DNA from: Clostridiales bacterium
GTDB lineage: Bacteria; Bacillota; Clostridia; Oscillospirales; Oscillospiraceae
DNA length: 64,000 nt
NCBI GenBank assembly: GCA_029008095.1
Contig: JAQXJB010000026.1
Span: 1-64,000, forward strand
Direction of reading: 5' to 3'
Shown here: one piece after another, positions 17,042-26,318 of the stretch
How the letters are laid out: every line of letters starts with the position of its first letter
Position numbering within the stretch: position 1 is the stretch's first letter
The notes under the pieces: generated by a model
The model's input: only the letters and a program-made list of their open reading frames with translations
The model's database searches: none
What the model was told of the DNA's origin: nothing
Translations under genes and position numbers: made by a program

Positions 17042-19084
17042 ATGGCGGAGCTTTACGGCGGTATACGCTTTATTAAGGGTATCGGCGAACAGCGTGCCAA
17101 GAGCCTTGAAAAGCTCGGGATCACAACTCTATATGACCTCATATCCTATTTTCCCCGGGATTATGAGGACAGAAGCCGGCTCACGTCCCTTTCCGGCGTT
17201 GAGGATGGGGAATGCGCCTGCGTTTCCGCCACGGTCTGCTCAAGCCCTCGGCTGCATCTGGTTCGTAAGGGCATGGAGCTGCTCAAGTTCGATATTACCG
17301 ACGGAACGGCCAAATGCGGCGTTACTTTTTTTAATCAGAGCTACCTGAAAAATAATATCCGCCACGGCGAGGATTACCGATTTTACGGTAAATTCAATCG
17401 GGCTGGGAATTTCATAACAGTTTCCAATCCCATCTTTGAAAAGGAGGGAAAGGAGCTGGAGATGGTGGGGCGGATTATGCCGGTATACCGCCTGACCGCG
17501 GGTATATCACAGAAGATACTTGTCCGCGCCATACGGCAGGGTCTTGACGCTATAAGCGATGGTCTCCCGGAGACCATACCGGCCTCCACACGCGAAAAAT
17601 ACGGCCTTATAGACGTGGTTGCGGCCTATAATCTTATCCATGACCCGAAATCCGAAGAAGATATACAGCGGGCGCGGACCCGCCTTATATTCGAGGAGCT
17701 TTTTGTCTTGTCCTGCGCCCTGCAGCGGCGTAAATTTGCCGGCAAAACAAGGGCGGGATATAAGCTGCATCCCCTTGACCCGGACATGTTCTGGTCGAAG
17801 CTGCCCTTTGCACCTACGGACGCTCAGAAAAGAGTTGTAGCCGAGGCGTTTGGGGACATGAGCTCCGGCAGAGTGATGAACCGCCTTGTTCAGGGCGACG
17901 TCGGCTCGGGTAAAACCGCCGTTGCCGCTGCATGCTGCTGGTTTGCTGCCTGCGCGGGTCTGCAATCCGCGTTCATGGCGCCGACGGAAATACTTGCCGA
18001 GCAGCATTACGCGACCCTTTCCGATATGCTTGAGCCCTTCGGCATCCGATGCAGCCTGCTGACGGGTCACATGACGAAAAAGCAGAAAAACGAAGTATAC
18101 GAGGCTCTGCGGCTTGGCTGCACAGATGTGGTCATCGGCACACATGCTCTGCTTTCCGAGGGCGTGGAATTCCGATATCTCGGCCTTGTTGTTGCCGACG
18201 AGCAGCACCGCTTCGGAGTTGAGCAGCGCACAAGCCTTGCCAAAAAGGGCGATGACCCCCATGTGCTCATTATGTCCGCCACGCCTATCCCGCGAACTCT
18301 TGCGCTAATCATCTACGGTGAGCTGGACGTTTCCGTAATCGACCAGCTTCCGCCGGGCAGACAGAAAATAGATACCTTCGCCGTAAGGGAGGATATGCGG
18401 GAGCGCATCAATAAATTCATTGCCCGGCTCGTGGGCGAAGGCCGGCAGGTATATATAATCTGTCCCGCGATAGATGAAAATGAACTAACAAACTACGCCG
18501 CAGTGGAGAGCTACTATAAAAATCTCAGAGAAAATGTGTTTCCGAACCTCCGTACCGCTTGCCTCCACGGCAGGATGAAGGCTGCGGAGAAAGAAGCGGT
18601 AATGCGCGCCTTTAAGGACGGAGAGACGGATATACTGGTTTCCACCACGGTCATCGAGGTGGGTGTGGACGTTCCGAACGCTGCGCTTATCGTGGTGGAG
18701 AACGCTGACCGCTTCGGTCTCAGCCAGCTTCATCAGCTAAGAGGACGTGTCGGCCGAGGAAGTCATAAGTCATATTGCGTGCTTTTCAATCAATCGGACA
18801 GCCCGGAGAGCGCCCAGCGTCTGCGGGCACTGTGCAAGCTCAGCGACGGCTTCAAGATTTCCGAGGTTGACCTTAACATGCGTGGCCCCGGAGACTTTTT
18901 CGGCAGCCGACAGAGCGGACTTCCGGCCACCAAGCTGGCGGAGCTGAGCTGCGATACAGAAACTCTTTACGCCGCGCAGGAGGAAGCCAAGCTTCTCTTT
19001 GAAAGTGACCCGGAACTGAAAAAATTTGAAAACCGTGCCCTCGCGGAGAAAATACGGCAGTTTGACGACGCTATGCTGAACTGA
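17042..19084 (+). CDS. recG: ATP-dependent DNA helicase RecG
   Basis: 680 residues, full length. An N-terminal wedge/OB domain (GIRFIKGIGEQRAKSLEKLGI) precedes the helicase core with Walker A GDVGSGKTA (about 286), the DEQH box VVADEQHRFG (about 385), motif III MSATPIPRT, VSTTVIEVGVDVPNA, and QLRGRVGRG (motif VI); the C-terminal TRG region has DLNMRGPGDFFG. RecG regresses stalled replication forks and branch-migrates Holliday junctions. The ATG at 17042 follows AAAGGCGGTGACGAC. Confidence 0.97.
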   Translation: MAELYGGIRFIKGIGEQRAKSLEKLGITTLYDLISYFPRDYEDRSRLTSLSGVEDGECACVSATVCSSPRLHLVRKGMELLKFDITDGTAKCGVTFFNQSYLKNNIRHGEDYRFYGKFNRAGNFITVSNPIFEKEGKELEMVGRIMPVYRLTAGISQKILVRAIRQGLDAISDGLPETIPASTREKYGLIDVVAAYNLIHDPKSEEDIQRARTRLIFEELFVLSCALQRRKFAGKTRAGYKLHPLDPDMFWSKLPFAPTDAQKRVVAEAFGDMSSGRVMNRLVQGDVGSGKTAVAAACCWFAACAGLQSAFMAPTEILAEQHYATLSDMLEPFGIRCSLLTGHMTKKQKNEVYEALRLGCTDVVIGTHALLSEGVEFRYLGLVVADEQHRFGVEQRTSLAKKGDDPHVLIMSATPIPRTLALIIYGELDVSVIDQLPPGRQKIDTFAVREDMRERINKFIARLVGEGRQVYIICPAIDENELTNYAAVESYYKNLRENVFPNLRTACLHGRMKAAEKEAVMRAFKDGETDILVSTTVIEVGVDVPNAALIVVENADRFGLSQLHQLRGRVGRGSHKSYCVLFNQSDSPESAQRLRALCKLSDGFKISEVDLNMRGPGDFFGSRQSGLPATKLAELSCDTETLYAAQEEAKLLFESDPELKKFENRALAEKIRQFDDAMLN

Positions 19085-19093
19085 TGATGATGT

Positions 19094-19780
19094 ATGAAAA
19101 GGAACGATCAGAGCTCAAAGGGTAAACAGTCAGACAAATCAGAATTTGACGAGGTGTTTTTATTGGAGCAGATTATTGAATATATAAAGCAAAACTACAA
19201 TCCTCTTTCTATCATCCTTTATGGTTCCTATTCCAACGGAACAAACAATCTGAATAGTGACTTTGACGCGTTGGTTATTTCTTATGACCATGAGCAGTTT
19301 CACGACACATCTTTTGTGAACGGCATTCAGTTGGATGTTTTCGTATATCCTGCTTCTTATTTTGATGGAGCTTTTGATTGCGATGATTTCGTTCAAATCT
19401 TTGATGGAAAAATTATTGAAGATTGCGATGAACGAGGAAAAGCACTCCAAATGAAAGTGATTTCACACTTGCAAAACCGCCCACAAAAATCAAAAGCAGA
19501 AATTGATGCAAATGTCGATTGGTGCATCAAGATGCTTGAACGGGTAAAACGATATGATGCCGAGGGGATGTTTCGGTGGCATTGGGTGTTGATTGACAGC
19601 TTGGAGATTTTTTGTGATATAATGCAGCATCCCTATTGGGGACCGAAAAAAACATTGAAATGGATGGAGGAAAACCACGCCATTGCTTTCGCCTGTTACA
19701 AAACGGCACTTGAGGATTTCAGTGTGGAAAGTTTGGAAAATTGGATAACATATATAAAAAACGCAAATGCTGCAGTCTAA
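19094..19780 (+). CDS. nucleotidyltransferase-fold protein (MNT/KNTase type)
   Basis: 228 residues. The pol-beta fold signature is clear: ILYGSYSNGTNNLNSDFDALV (G-S-x-x-x-G-x6-S-D-x-D) with the third carboxylate in IQLDVFVY. The C half is helical (about 130-228) and may bind a substrate. Such proteins include antibiotic nucleotidyltransferases and MNT antitoxin-type AMPylases, but no HEPN partner gene is adjacent. It starts 10 nt after recG with a weak ribosome-binding site; a TTG further in at about 19163 with GAGGTG upstream is an alternative start. Base composition looks more A+T-rich than its neighbours, hinting at acquisition. Confidence 0.7.
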   Translation: MKRNDQSSKGKQSDKSEFDEVFLLEQIIEYIKQNYNPLSIILYGSYSNGTNNLNSDFDALVISYDHEQFHDTSFVNGIQLDVFVYPASYFDGAFDCDDFVQIFDGKIIEDCDERGKALQMKVISHLQNRPQKSKAEIDANVDWCIKMLERVKRYDAEGMFRWHWVLIDSLEIFCDIMQHPYWGPKKTLKWMEENHAIAFACYKTALEDFSVESLENWITYIKNANAAV

Positions 19781-19863
19781 CAACATCCAATTTGTCGAAC
19801 AGTCTACCTTTGTTTATAGATATCGTATAAAATGCGCAAGCATTACGGCCTTGACCGCATCAA

Positions 19864-19912
19864 AAAATTACCCACCCTGTTTAAAACGGGGTGGGCAATT
19901 TTTTCAAATTCA
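19864..19912. terminator. bidirectional terminator
   Basis: CCCACCC (19871-19877) pairs with GGGTGGG (19889-19895), extended by ATT/AAT; A-rich sequence precedes it and TTTTTT follows. It serves the nucleotidyltransferase gene and, on the other strand, the membrane-protein gene. Confidence 0.8.
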
Positions 19913-19948
19913 GCAGAATCTTAACATAACGACATGGAGTGTCGTTGA

Positions 19949-20764
19949 TTATTCTGTTTTCGTTTTGTCTTGGCCGTTGTCGTTCTTCTTGCGGGGGATT
20001 AGACCTTCCACAAATTTGGATTTACCGCGTTTCCGAACGTAGAAAAATCCTATAATGGAGAAAACCACAGCTCCGATGAAGTTGACGAACATGTCCATCA
20101 TCGTGTCCCTGAGACCGATATCGATGTAGCCGTCAAAGGTCATGCCGTTGAGCGTTATGCTGTCCACTGTGATCGTGGTAGCGATATTGCGTCCTTCGGG
20201 GTTGAAAAGGACAGAGCTGACAGTGTTTATGATCTCATCTTTCTGCATGTCCGTATGGAATACAACGTCCATAAAATACTCGAAGAACTCCCAAAGAACA
20301 CCTATTGTCATTGAAAAACAGAATGCGCAGACCGCTGCGAAAATCGGGGAAACATTGAAGGATACCCGCTCGCTGCCGTTTAGAATGTCAATAAGGGCGA
20401 AGCCTATTGCCGCGCAGAGAAAGCCGTTCGTCGTGTGCAGCATGGTGTCCCAATAGGGAAAGGTCAGGTAGTATTCCCTCAGCTCGCCTAATATCTCAGC
20501 CGCGAAAATGAACAGAATTATGATTATCTCCAAAAGGTCGGGGACATCAATTTTGATCTTTCGTTCAACGAAGCTGGGTATCATGAAGAGCACTAACGTC
20601 AGAACGCACAAAAAGACGTTATTATAATTCCGGTTGAATATCTCCGGTATCATTATAACGATAACGATAAGACGCAGTATCAGATATACGGTAGAGACTA
20701 CCTTATGCTGCTTTACATAGTTTTTCAGCTCATTGCGTTTTTCTTTTCTATGTTCTTTGCTCAT
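19949..20764 (-). CDS. multispanning membrane protein (DUF2238/YjdF-like)
   Basis: 271 residues with basic ends and about six or seven hydrophobic segments: residues 22-42, 48-63, 75-92, 105-125, 137-155 and 226-245. The motif YWDTMLHTTNGFLCAAIGF with a later GVLWEFFEYFMD resembles the DUF2238/YjdF family of inner-membrane proteins, where His, Asp and Glu residues cluster in the membrane. The function is unknown. It follows purD on the same strand by 17 nt, so it may be the last gene of the purine transcript. Confidence 0.6.
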   Translation of the reverse strand: MSKEHRKEKRNELKNYVKQHKVVSTVYLILRLIVIVIMIPEIFNRNYNNVFLCVLTLVLFMIPSFVERKIKIDVPDLLEIIIILFIFAAEILGELREYYLTFPYWDTMLHTTNGFLCAAIGFALIDILNGSERVSFNVSPIFAAVCAFCFSMTIGVLWEFFEYFMDVVFHTDMQKDEIINTVSSVLFNPEGRNIATTITVDSITLNGMTFDGYIDIGLRDTMMDMFVNFIGAVVFSIIGFFYVRKRGKSKFVEGLIPRKKNDNGQDKTKTE

Positions 20765-20781
20765 AGTTCATCATTCCCGAG

Positions 20782-22041
20782 TTAAATCAATTTTTTGCCA
20801 ATATCCTTCCTGAAATGCACATTTTCAAAGCTGATATGCGCCACGCCCTCATATGCGCGGCTGATCGCCTGCGCCAGGTCGGCGCCGGTGGCGGTGACGC
20901 CAAGAACTCTGCCGCCGGAGGTATAATACTTGCCATCGCGTTTTTCCGTGCCGGCATGGAATACGGTTATGTCCGGGGGTACGGTGTCAAGACCGCTGAT
21001 CTCGCATCCCTTCCGGTAGGCCAAAGGATAGCCGCCGCTTGCCATGACTACGCAGCAGGCAGCGCCTTCCTTCCATTTTATGTCCAGCTTATCAAGAGTG
21101 CCGTCAACTACGGCCTGGAAAATATCCATAAGGTCGGTCTCAAGCATGGTCAGAATGGGCTGGGTTTCGGGATCTCCGAAGCGGGAGTTATATTCTACCA
21201 CCTTAGGACCATTGGGGGTGAGCATCAGGCCAAAATAGATAACTCCCTTGAAGGTGCGTCCCTCGGCGTTCATTGCCTCGATGGTGGGGCGGAATATCTT
21301 CTCCATGCACTCTGCCGCCACCTCCGGGGTGTAGTTGGGAGTGGGGCAGATAGCTCCCATGCCGCCGGTGTTGGGGCCCTCGTCATTGTCATAGGCTCTC
21401 TTATGATCCTGGGAAGAGAGCATGGGGGCAATGGTTTTGCCGTCAGTGAAGCAGAGAACGGTGACTTCGGGGCCGGTCATAAATTCCTCGATGACGACCT
21501 TTGCGCCGGAAGCGCCGAACTTGCCGTCCAGCATCATTTCCTTGACAGCCTGCTTTGCTTCCTCCACGGTAGCGGCGACTACAACGCCCTTGCCAAGGGC
21601 AAGACCGTCTGCCTTGACGACTATGGGAGCGCCCTTTTCGTCAATGTATGCCAGAGCCTTGTCCGTATCGTCAAAGGAAGCATAATCAGCGGTGGGGATG
21701 CCGTATTTCTTCATAAGGTTCTTGGAAAAAACCTTGCTGCTTTCGATTATGGCTGCGTTCTGCCTGGGACCGAATACGGCGATGCCCTCTTTCTCAAAGG
21801 CATCAACCATGCCCAAAGCCAGCGGATCATCGGGCGCGACCATAACGAAATCAACGCCAAGCTCCTTAGCCTTGGCTATCATGCCGTCAATATCGGTAGC
21901 CTTAACTGCCACGCACTCGGCGATATCGGATATGCCGCCGTTGCCGGGAGCACAGTAAAGCTTATCTATCCTGCTGCTCTTTGCCAACGCGGTGCAAATG
22001 GCGTGTTCGCGGCCTCCGCCGCCGACAACGAGAACTTTCAT
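20782..22041 (-). CDS. purD: phosphoribosylamine--glycine ligase (GAR synthetase)
   Basis: 419 residues, full length. It joins glycine to phosphoribosylamine, using ATP. It starts with VLVVGGGGREHAIC, the hallmark PurD N terminus; the ATP-grasp region contains PIVVKADGLALGKGVVVA, EEFMTGPEVTVL, GPNTGGMGAICPTP and EYNSRFGDPETQPIL with metal ligands. It is the last biosynthetic gene of the purE-M-N-O-H-D operon, and AGGAGGG lies upstream of its start. Confidence 0.97.
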   Translation of the reverse strand: MKVLVVGGGGREHAICTALAKSSRIDKLYCAPGNGGISDIAECVAVKATDIDGMIAKAKELGVDFVMVAPDDPLALGMVDAFEKEGIAVFGPRQNAAIIESSKVFSKNLMKKYGIPTADYASFDDTDKALAYIDEKGAPIVVKADGLALGKGVVVAATVEEAKQAVKEMMLDGKFGASGAKVVIEEFMTGPEVTVLCFTDGKTIAPMLSSQDHKRAYDNDEGPNTGGMGAICPTPNYTPEVAAECMEKIFRPTIEAMNAEGRTFKGVIYFGLMLTPNGPKVVEYNSRFGDPETQPILTMLETDLMDIFQAVVDGTLDKLDIKWKEGAACCVVMASGGYPLAYRKGCEISGLDTVPPDITVFHAGTEKRDGKYYTSGGRVLGVTATGADLAQAISRAYEGVAHISFENVHFRKDIGKKLI

Positions 22042-22058
22042 TAACGTTCCCTCCTGTA

Positions 22059-23231
22059 TCAGTGGTGGAAGAGTCTGATGCCGGTGAAGGCCATAGTCAT
22101 GCCGTACTTGTTGCAGGTGGCGATAACATTGTCATCACGCACGCTTCCGCCGGGCTCGGCGATGTACTTGACGCCGCTTCTCTTGGCGCGCTCTATGTTG
22201 TCACCGAAGGGGAAGAATGCGTCGGAGCCGAGAGCTACGCCGTCCATAGTGGCCAGCCATGCCTTCTTCTCCTCACGGGTGAGAGGCTCGGGCTTCTCGG
22301 TGAAGTAATTCTCCCAGCAGTCGAGAACATCTGCGTAATCGTCGGAGATATATACGTCGATGGTGTTGTCGCGATCGGCTCTGCCGATGCCCTCCTTGAA
22401 GGGGAGCGCCAGAACGGTGGGATGCTGGCGGAGATACCAGTTGTCAGCCTTGTTGCCCGCAAGTCTGGTGCAGTGTACGCGGGACTGCTGGCCTGCGCCA
22501 ACGCCGATGGCCTGACCGTCCTTAACGTAGCAGACAGAGTTGGACTGGGTATATTTGAGGGTGATGAGAGCTACGATGAGATCAGTGATCGCGTCCTCGG
22601 GCAGCTCCTTGTTCTCGGTAACGATGTTCTTGAAGAGCTCGCGGTCGATCTTCAGATTGTTTCTGCCCTGCTCAAAGCTGATGCCAAATACCTGCTTGAC
22701 CTCCTGCTGAGCGGGGACATAGCTGGGATCCATCTTCAGAATGCAGTAGTTTCCCTTCTTTTTTCTGGAGAGTATTTCGATGGCCTCGGGCTCGTAATCG
22801 GGAGCGATGATGCCGTCGGAAACTTCGCGGGCGATGATAGCTGCAGTGGCCTTGTCGCAGGTGTCGGAGAGAGCGATCCAGTCGCCGTAGGAGGACATTC
22901 TGTCAGCACCGCGTGCTCTTGCGTAAGCGGAGGCCATGGGAGTCAGCTCCATGCCCTCTACGAAGTAGATCTTCTTCAGCACGTCGGTGAGGGGCTTCGC
23001 AACTGCAGCGCCGGCGGGACTTACATGCTTGAAGGAAGCGGCGGAGGGAAGGCCGGTGGCCTCCTTCAGCTCTCTGACCAACTGCCAACTGTTGAAAGCG
23101 TCCATGAGATTGATGTAGCCGGGGCGGCCGTTGAGTACTTCAAAGGGGAGCTTGTCGGCCTCGTTTATATATACCTTTGCGGGCTTCTGATTGGGGTTAC
23201 AGCCATATTTCAGTTCAAGTTCTGCAGACAC
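22059..23231 (-). CDS. stand-alone AICAR formyltransferase (PurH-like)
   Basis: 390 residues with only the AICAR transformylase half of PurH; no N-terminal MGS/IMP cyclohydrolase domain. Key motifs: LKYGCNPNQ at the start (substrate loop), SFKHVSPAGAAV with the catalytic Lys-His pair, TLKYTQSNSVCYV, GAGQQSRVHC, DAFFPFGDNIERA and the terminal SVRDDNVIATCNKYGMTMAFTGIRLFHH. It transfers the formyl group of 10-formyl-THF to AICAR. The missing cyclohydrolase activity is supplied by the adjacent purO-type gene, so the last two steps are split between two proteins. Confidence 0.92.
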   Translation of the reverse strand: MSAELELKYGCNPNQKPAKVYINEADKLPFEVLNGRPGYINLMDAFNSWQLVRELKEATGLPSAASFKHVSPAGAAVAKPLTDVLKKIYFVEGMELTPMASAYARARGADRMSSYGDWIALSDTCDKATAAIIAREVSDGIIAPDYEPEAIEILSRKKKGNYCILKMDPSYVPAQQEVKQVFGISFEQGRNNLKIDRELFKNIVTENKELPEDAITDLIVALITLKYTQSNSVCYVKDGQAIGVGAGQQSRVHCTRLAGNKADNWYLRQHPTVLALPFKEGIGRADRDNTIDVYISDDYADVLDCWENYFTEKPEPLTREEKKAWLATMDGVALGSDAFFPFGDNIERAKRSGVKYIAEPGGSVRDDNVIATCNKYGMTMAFTGIRLFHH

Positions 23232-23246
23232 AGTCGTATGCTCCTT

Positions 23247-23945
23247 TCAAACATTCTTGTTCTTGATGATAACGTATTCCTTGCCGTCTTCAATGAATGT
23301 ATAGTTTACATAAAGAGAGACCTTGTTATCGGCGTTGAGAGAGTTCCAAACAGCCTCTGCAAACTCCTCGGGAGATGCGGGAGGCAACTCGACAAACTCG
23401 GGCTCGCCCTCGAAGGAGGGGATAGGATTGCCGTCGCACTTATAGGTGTGGATGAAGTGGCCGGTGCCTGCTACCGGCTCTGCGTATTCGAAAAAGTAAC
23501 GCTGCACAGAGGCTGCGTTGCCGTTCTGACTCTTGAGAATGGAGAGCTTATAGGAGCCGTCCTTCTCGATGATACCGGAAATTCTGGGAGTGAAGTTGGG
23601 CTCATCGGGCTCAAATTTGCGGGTACGAAGAGCCTCCTCAAAGGTTTTGCCGTCCGCGATGAAATCGCGGACAGTGTCGGTCTGGTCGCCGTTGGTGACG
23701 ATCATTCTGCCGTCGATGTGTCTTACGGGATGGTAGATGATAAGAGAGGGGTCGGACATCATGGAGGGGTCGAACGCCTCGGTGCGGATGCCGTCAGCGG
23801 TCGCGGTAAATATTCTGTTTCGGCTGTTTACGCTGCGTCCCATGATGAAATACGCGGTCACGGCGAACTTGCCGCAGGCGGAGCGGCCAATCATGATTCC
23901 GCGGCCGGGATAGGAATTGTTTTCAAGAATTGTATTGATAGTCAT
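23247..23945 (-). CDS. purO: IMP cyclohydrolase, PurO type
   Basis: 232 residues. The sequence fits the PurO-like IMP cyclohydrolase family known from archaea and some Clostridia: NSYPGRGIMIGRSACGKFAVTAYFIMGRS, NSRNRIF, DPSLIIYHPVRHIDG, SILKSQNG and a terminal YVNYTFIEDGKEYV. It closes FAICAR to IMP. It overlaps purN by 4 nt and lies 15 nt before the AICAR transformylase gene, which lacks this domain, so context and sequence agree. No PurH cyclohydrolase domain occurs in the window. Confidence 0.88.
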   Translation of the reverse strand: MTINTILENNSYPGRGIMIGRSACGKFAVTAYFIMGRSVNSRNRIFTATADGIRTEAFDPSMMSDPSLIIYHPVRHIDGRMIVTNGDQTDTVRDFIADGKTFEEALRTRKFEPDEPNFTPRISGIIEKDGSYKLSILKSQNGNAASVQRYFFEYAEPVAGTGHFIHTYKCDGNPIPSFEGEPEFVELPPASPEEFAEAVWNSLNADNKVSLYVNYTFIEDGKEYVIIKNKNV

Positions 23946-24586
23946 GCCTGTTCCTCCGAACTTTCTTTGATATGTACTATGCGTCCTTCAACGGAAAGAC
24001 GTCCTTCGCAATAGAGGGAAATGGCCTTGGGAAGTATCTGCCACTCAGCCTCTTCCATAACTCTGCGCTGGAGCGTCTCGGGGGTATCGCCCTCCTTGAC
24101 CTCTACTGCCTTCTGCAGGATTATGGGGCCGCCGTCGGTCACTTCGCTTACGAAGTGCGCGGTAGCGCCGGTGAGCTTGACACCGTATTCCAGAACCTTC
24201 TCGTGGACATGAAGCCCGTAGTAGCCGTCACCGCAGAAAGCCGGAATGAGGGCGGGATGAATGTTGATAACTCTGTTTTCAAAAAGGGAAACGAAGCGTG
24301 GAGTGAGGACATAAAGGAAGCCTGCGAGGACTACCAACTCAATGTCGAGGTCCCTCAGCTTATCAATAATTGCGTCGGTAAAGGTGCGGCGATTAGGGAA
24401 GGAAGCCCTGTCCACTACGTAGGTGGGGATGTTTGCGTTCTTTGCGCGAACCAGGGCATAAGCGTTGGGATTGGAGGAAATGACGGCGGTAAGCTCGCAA
24501 TTTTTTATCTCGTCAAATATCATCGAGTCGAGAATAGCCTGAAGATTGGTACCGCCGCCGGAAACGAGAACGGCGGTCTTTACCAT
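23942..24586 (-). CDS. purN: phosphoribosylglycinamide formyltransferase
   Basis: 214 residues. It formylates GAR with 10-formyl-THF. Motifs: AVLVSGGGTNLQAILD at the N terminus (phosphate loop), AVISSNPNAYAL, LAGFLYVLTPRFV, NIHPALIPAFCGDGYYG with the catalytic Asn-His pair, and AHFVSEVTDGGPIILQ with the catalytic Asp. It overlaps purM by 7 nt and purO by 4 nt, which implies tight translational coupling. Confidence 0.96.
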   Translation of the reverse strand: MVKTAVLVSGGGTNLQAILDSMIFDEIKNCELTAVISSNPNAYALVRAKNANIPTYVVDRASFPNRRTFTDAIIDKLRDLDIELVVLAGFLYVLTPRFVSLFENRVINIHPALIPAFCGDGYYGLHVHEKVLEYGVKLTGATAHFVSEVTDGGPIILQKAVEVKEGDTPETLQRRVMEEAEWQILPKAISLYCEGRLSVEGRIVHIKESSEEQA

Positions 24587-25629
24587 GTGAGCTCTACTCC
24601 TTTTTCACCGGCCTGGCATACGCCTATCTTATACGGACGCTCGCCCAGCTCGGCCAGAACAGTCATTGCCTTATCCGCCTCGGCGGCGTCAACAGCCATG
24701 ATGTAGCCAATACCCATGTTGAAAGTATTGTACATGTCGCGGCGGGGTATGCTGCCTTCCTGCTCAAGAATTCCGAAAATAGCGGGGGGATTCCAGGAAG
24801 CGGTGTCAACAACGGCCTTTACGCCGTCTGGGAGCATACGGGGCAGGTTTTCGAAGATGCCGCCGCCGGTGATATGGCTCATGCCCTTTATGTCGAAGAG
24901 CTTCTTTGACATAATTTCAACGACGGTTCTGGCATAGAGGCGGGTGGGCTTCAGAAGCTCTTCGCCGAGCGTACAGTCAAGGCCGGGGAGAATCTGACTG
25001 AGGTCACGGTTTTCAACATCCAGAACCTTTCTCACAAGGGAGTAGCCATTGGAATGCAGACCGTTGGAAGCAAGACCGATAAGAACGTCGCCGGGCTTGA
25101 TGGTGTGACCGTCGATGATTGTGTCCTTGTCCACTATTCCGACTGCGAAGCCTGCAAGGTCATAGTCGTCCTCGGGCTAGAAACCCGGCATCTCTGCGGT
25201 CTCGCCGCCGCCCCGTGCGCCGCCGCGCGGTACACAGCCCTCGGCAACGCCGGAAACTATTTCAGCAACACGCTCAGGCACATTCTTGCCGAGAGCAAGG
25301 TAATCAAGGAAGAAGAGGGGGCGGGCTCCGCTGCAGATAATGTCGTTTACGCACATTGCGACGCAGTCGATGCCGACGGTGTTATGCTTGTCCTGCAGGA
25401 AGGCGAGCCGGAGCTTGGTGCCAACGCCGTCGGTGCCGGAAACAAGGACGGGATGACTGATACCGGCCAAATCCGGCATAACAAGAGCGCCGAAGCCGCC
25501 AATGGAGGACATGACCTCTGTGGTGATAGTGCGCTCAACGTGGGATTTCATAAGGTCTACGGCCTTATAGCCGGCGGTAACGTCTACACCGGCGGCCTTG
25601 TAGCTTTCGCTGAAACTGTTCTTGTTCAT
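24580..25629 (-). pseudogene. purM: AIR synthetase gene interrupted by an in-frame TAG
   Basis: The two halves lie in the same frame (codon 1 at 25629; downstream part open to 24580) and together make 349 residues, the normal PurM length. The N part runs from [21 protein letters not shown] through [14 protein letters not shown] and [18 protein letters not shown] to [10 protein letters not shown]; then a TAG at 25177-25179 replaces the conserved Tyr; then PEDDYDLAGFAVGIVDKD follows, with NGLHSNGYSLVRK and HITGGGIFENLPRMLP. Just before the stop, the residues PRGGARG replace the usual Q-A/S-G-x-A-L-I/V. A true nonsense mutation would block purine synthesis unless another purM exists; a base-calling error is the simplest alternative. 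The cyclo-ligase would convert FGAM to AIR. Confidence 0.88.
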
Positions 25630-25715
25630 CTGCTTCCTCCGTTATATTTAAAATGACATAATATTACTTGTGATTCAGAAATATATTTTTCCGAAAACTC
25701 AGAAAATAACGATGC

Positions 25716-26210
25716 TTATTCAAACGATTCATTCTGGATACGCGCGTCCTTGGCCATTACCTCGTCGGCCATCTGCTGCTTATATGCGTTCAGCTTATCT
25801 CTCAGTTCGCTGTCGCTGATGGCGAGCATCTGTACGGCAAGTATACCGGCATTGTCGGCCGCTCCCACGCCTACGGTAGCCACCGGGATGCCCGTGGGCA
25901 TCTGAACGATTGAGAGAAGACTGTCCAGGCCGTCCATGAAGGAGGATTTTATGGGAAGGCCAATGACGGGCAGGGGGGTATAGGCGGCGAGCACACCGCC
26001 CAGATGGGCTGCCTTACCGGCCGCTGCTATGATTACGCCGAATCCCTGCTCTTCGGCGGACTTGGCAAAAGCCTCTGCCGCGGCGGGAGTTCTGTGGGCG
26101 GACATTACATGTACCTCAAAAGGTACTCCGAACTGCTTGAGGCGGGTAATAGCGCCCTTCACTACAGGAAGGTCGCTGTCAGAACCCATAATGACGGCAA
26201 CTTTTTTCAT
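25716..26210 (-). CDS. purE: N5-carboxyaminoimidazole ribonucleotide mutase
   Basis: 164 residues, usual PurE length. The N terminus VAVIMGSDSDLPVVKGA holds the class I PurE signature; VMSAHRTPAAAEAFAKSAE carries the catalytic His, followed by IAAAGKAAHLGGVLAAYTPLPVIGLPI and SIVQMPTGIPVATVGVG. It is the first gene of the minus-strand purine operon, read from the promoter at 26319-26348. No purK is adjacent, so it could be either a PurE mutase or a CO2-using AIR carboxylase. Confidence 0.96.
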   Translation of the reverse strand: MKKVAVIMGSDSDLPVVKGAITRLKQFGVPFEVHVMSAHRTPAAAEAFAKSAEEQGFGVIIAAAGKAAHLGGVLAAYTPLPVIGLPIKSSFMDGLDSLLSIVQMPTGIPVATVGVGAADNAGILAVQMLAISDSELRDKLNAYKQQMADEVMAKDARIQNESFE

Positions 26211-26318
26211 AAATAGCTGCTCCTTTCAGAGAATGTATTTATCGGTATTAAAAGTGCTGTTACATGTTTTGGTATATATCGACGCATTTTAACACATTGC
26301 TCAAATGCATTTAGAAAG

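Noticed and set aside
20815..22044. A 409-codon plus-strand frame opposite purD
   Set aside because: It mirrors purD exactly and has a composition expected from the reverse complement of its codons.
21981..24014. A 677-codon open frame on the plus strand opposite the purine genes
   Set aside because: It runs antisense through three well-identified genes (the PurH-like transformylase, purO and the purD/purN ends), has no family motif, and its composition follows from codon bias of the true genes.
25134..25180. A frameshift in purM
   Set aside because: The two parts are 495 nt apart at their starts, a multiple of three, and the reading frame is continuous apart from the TAG, so this is a nonsense codon and not a frameshift.
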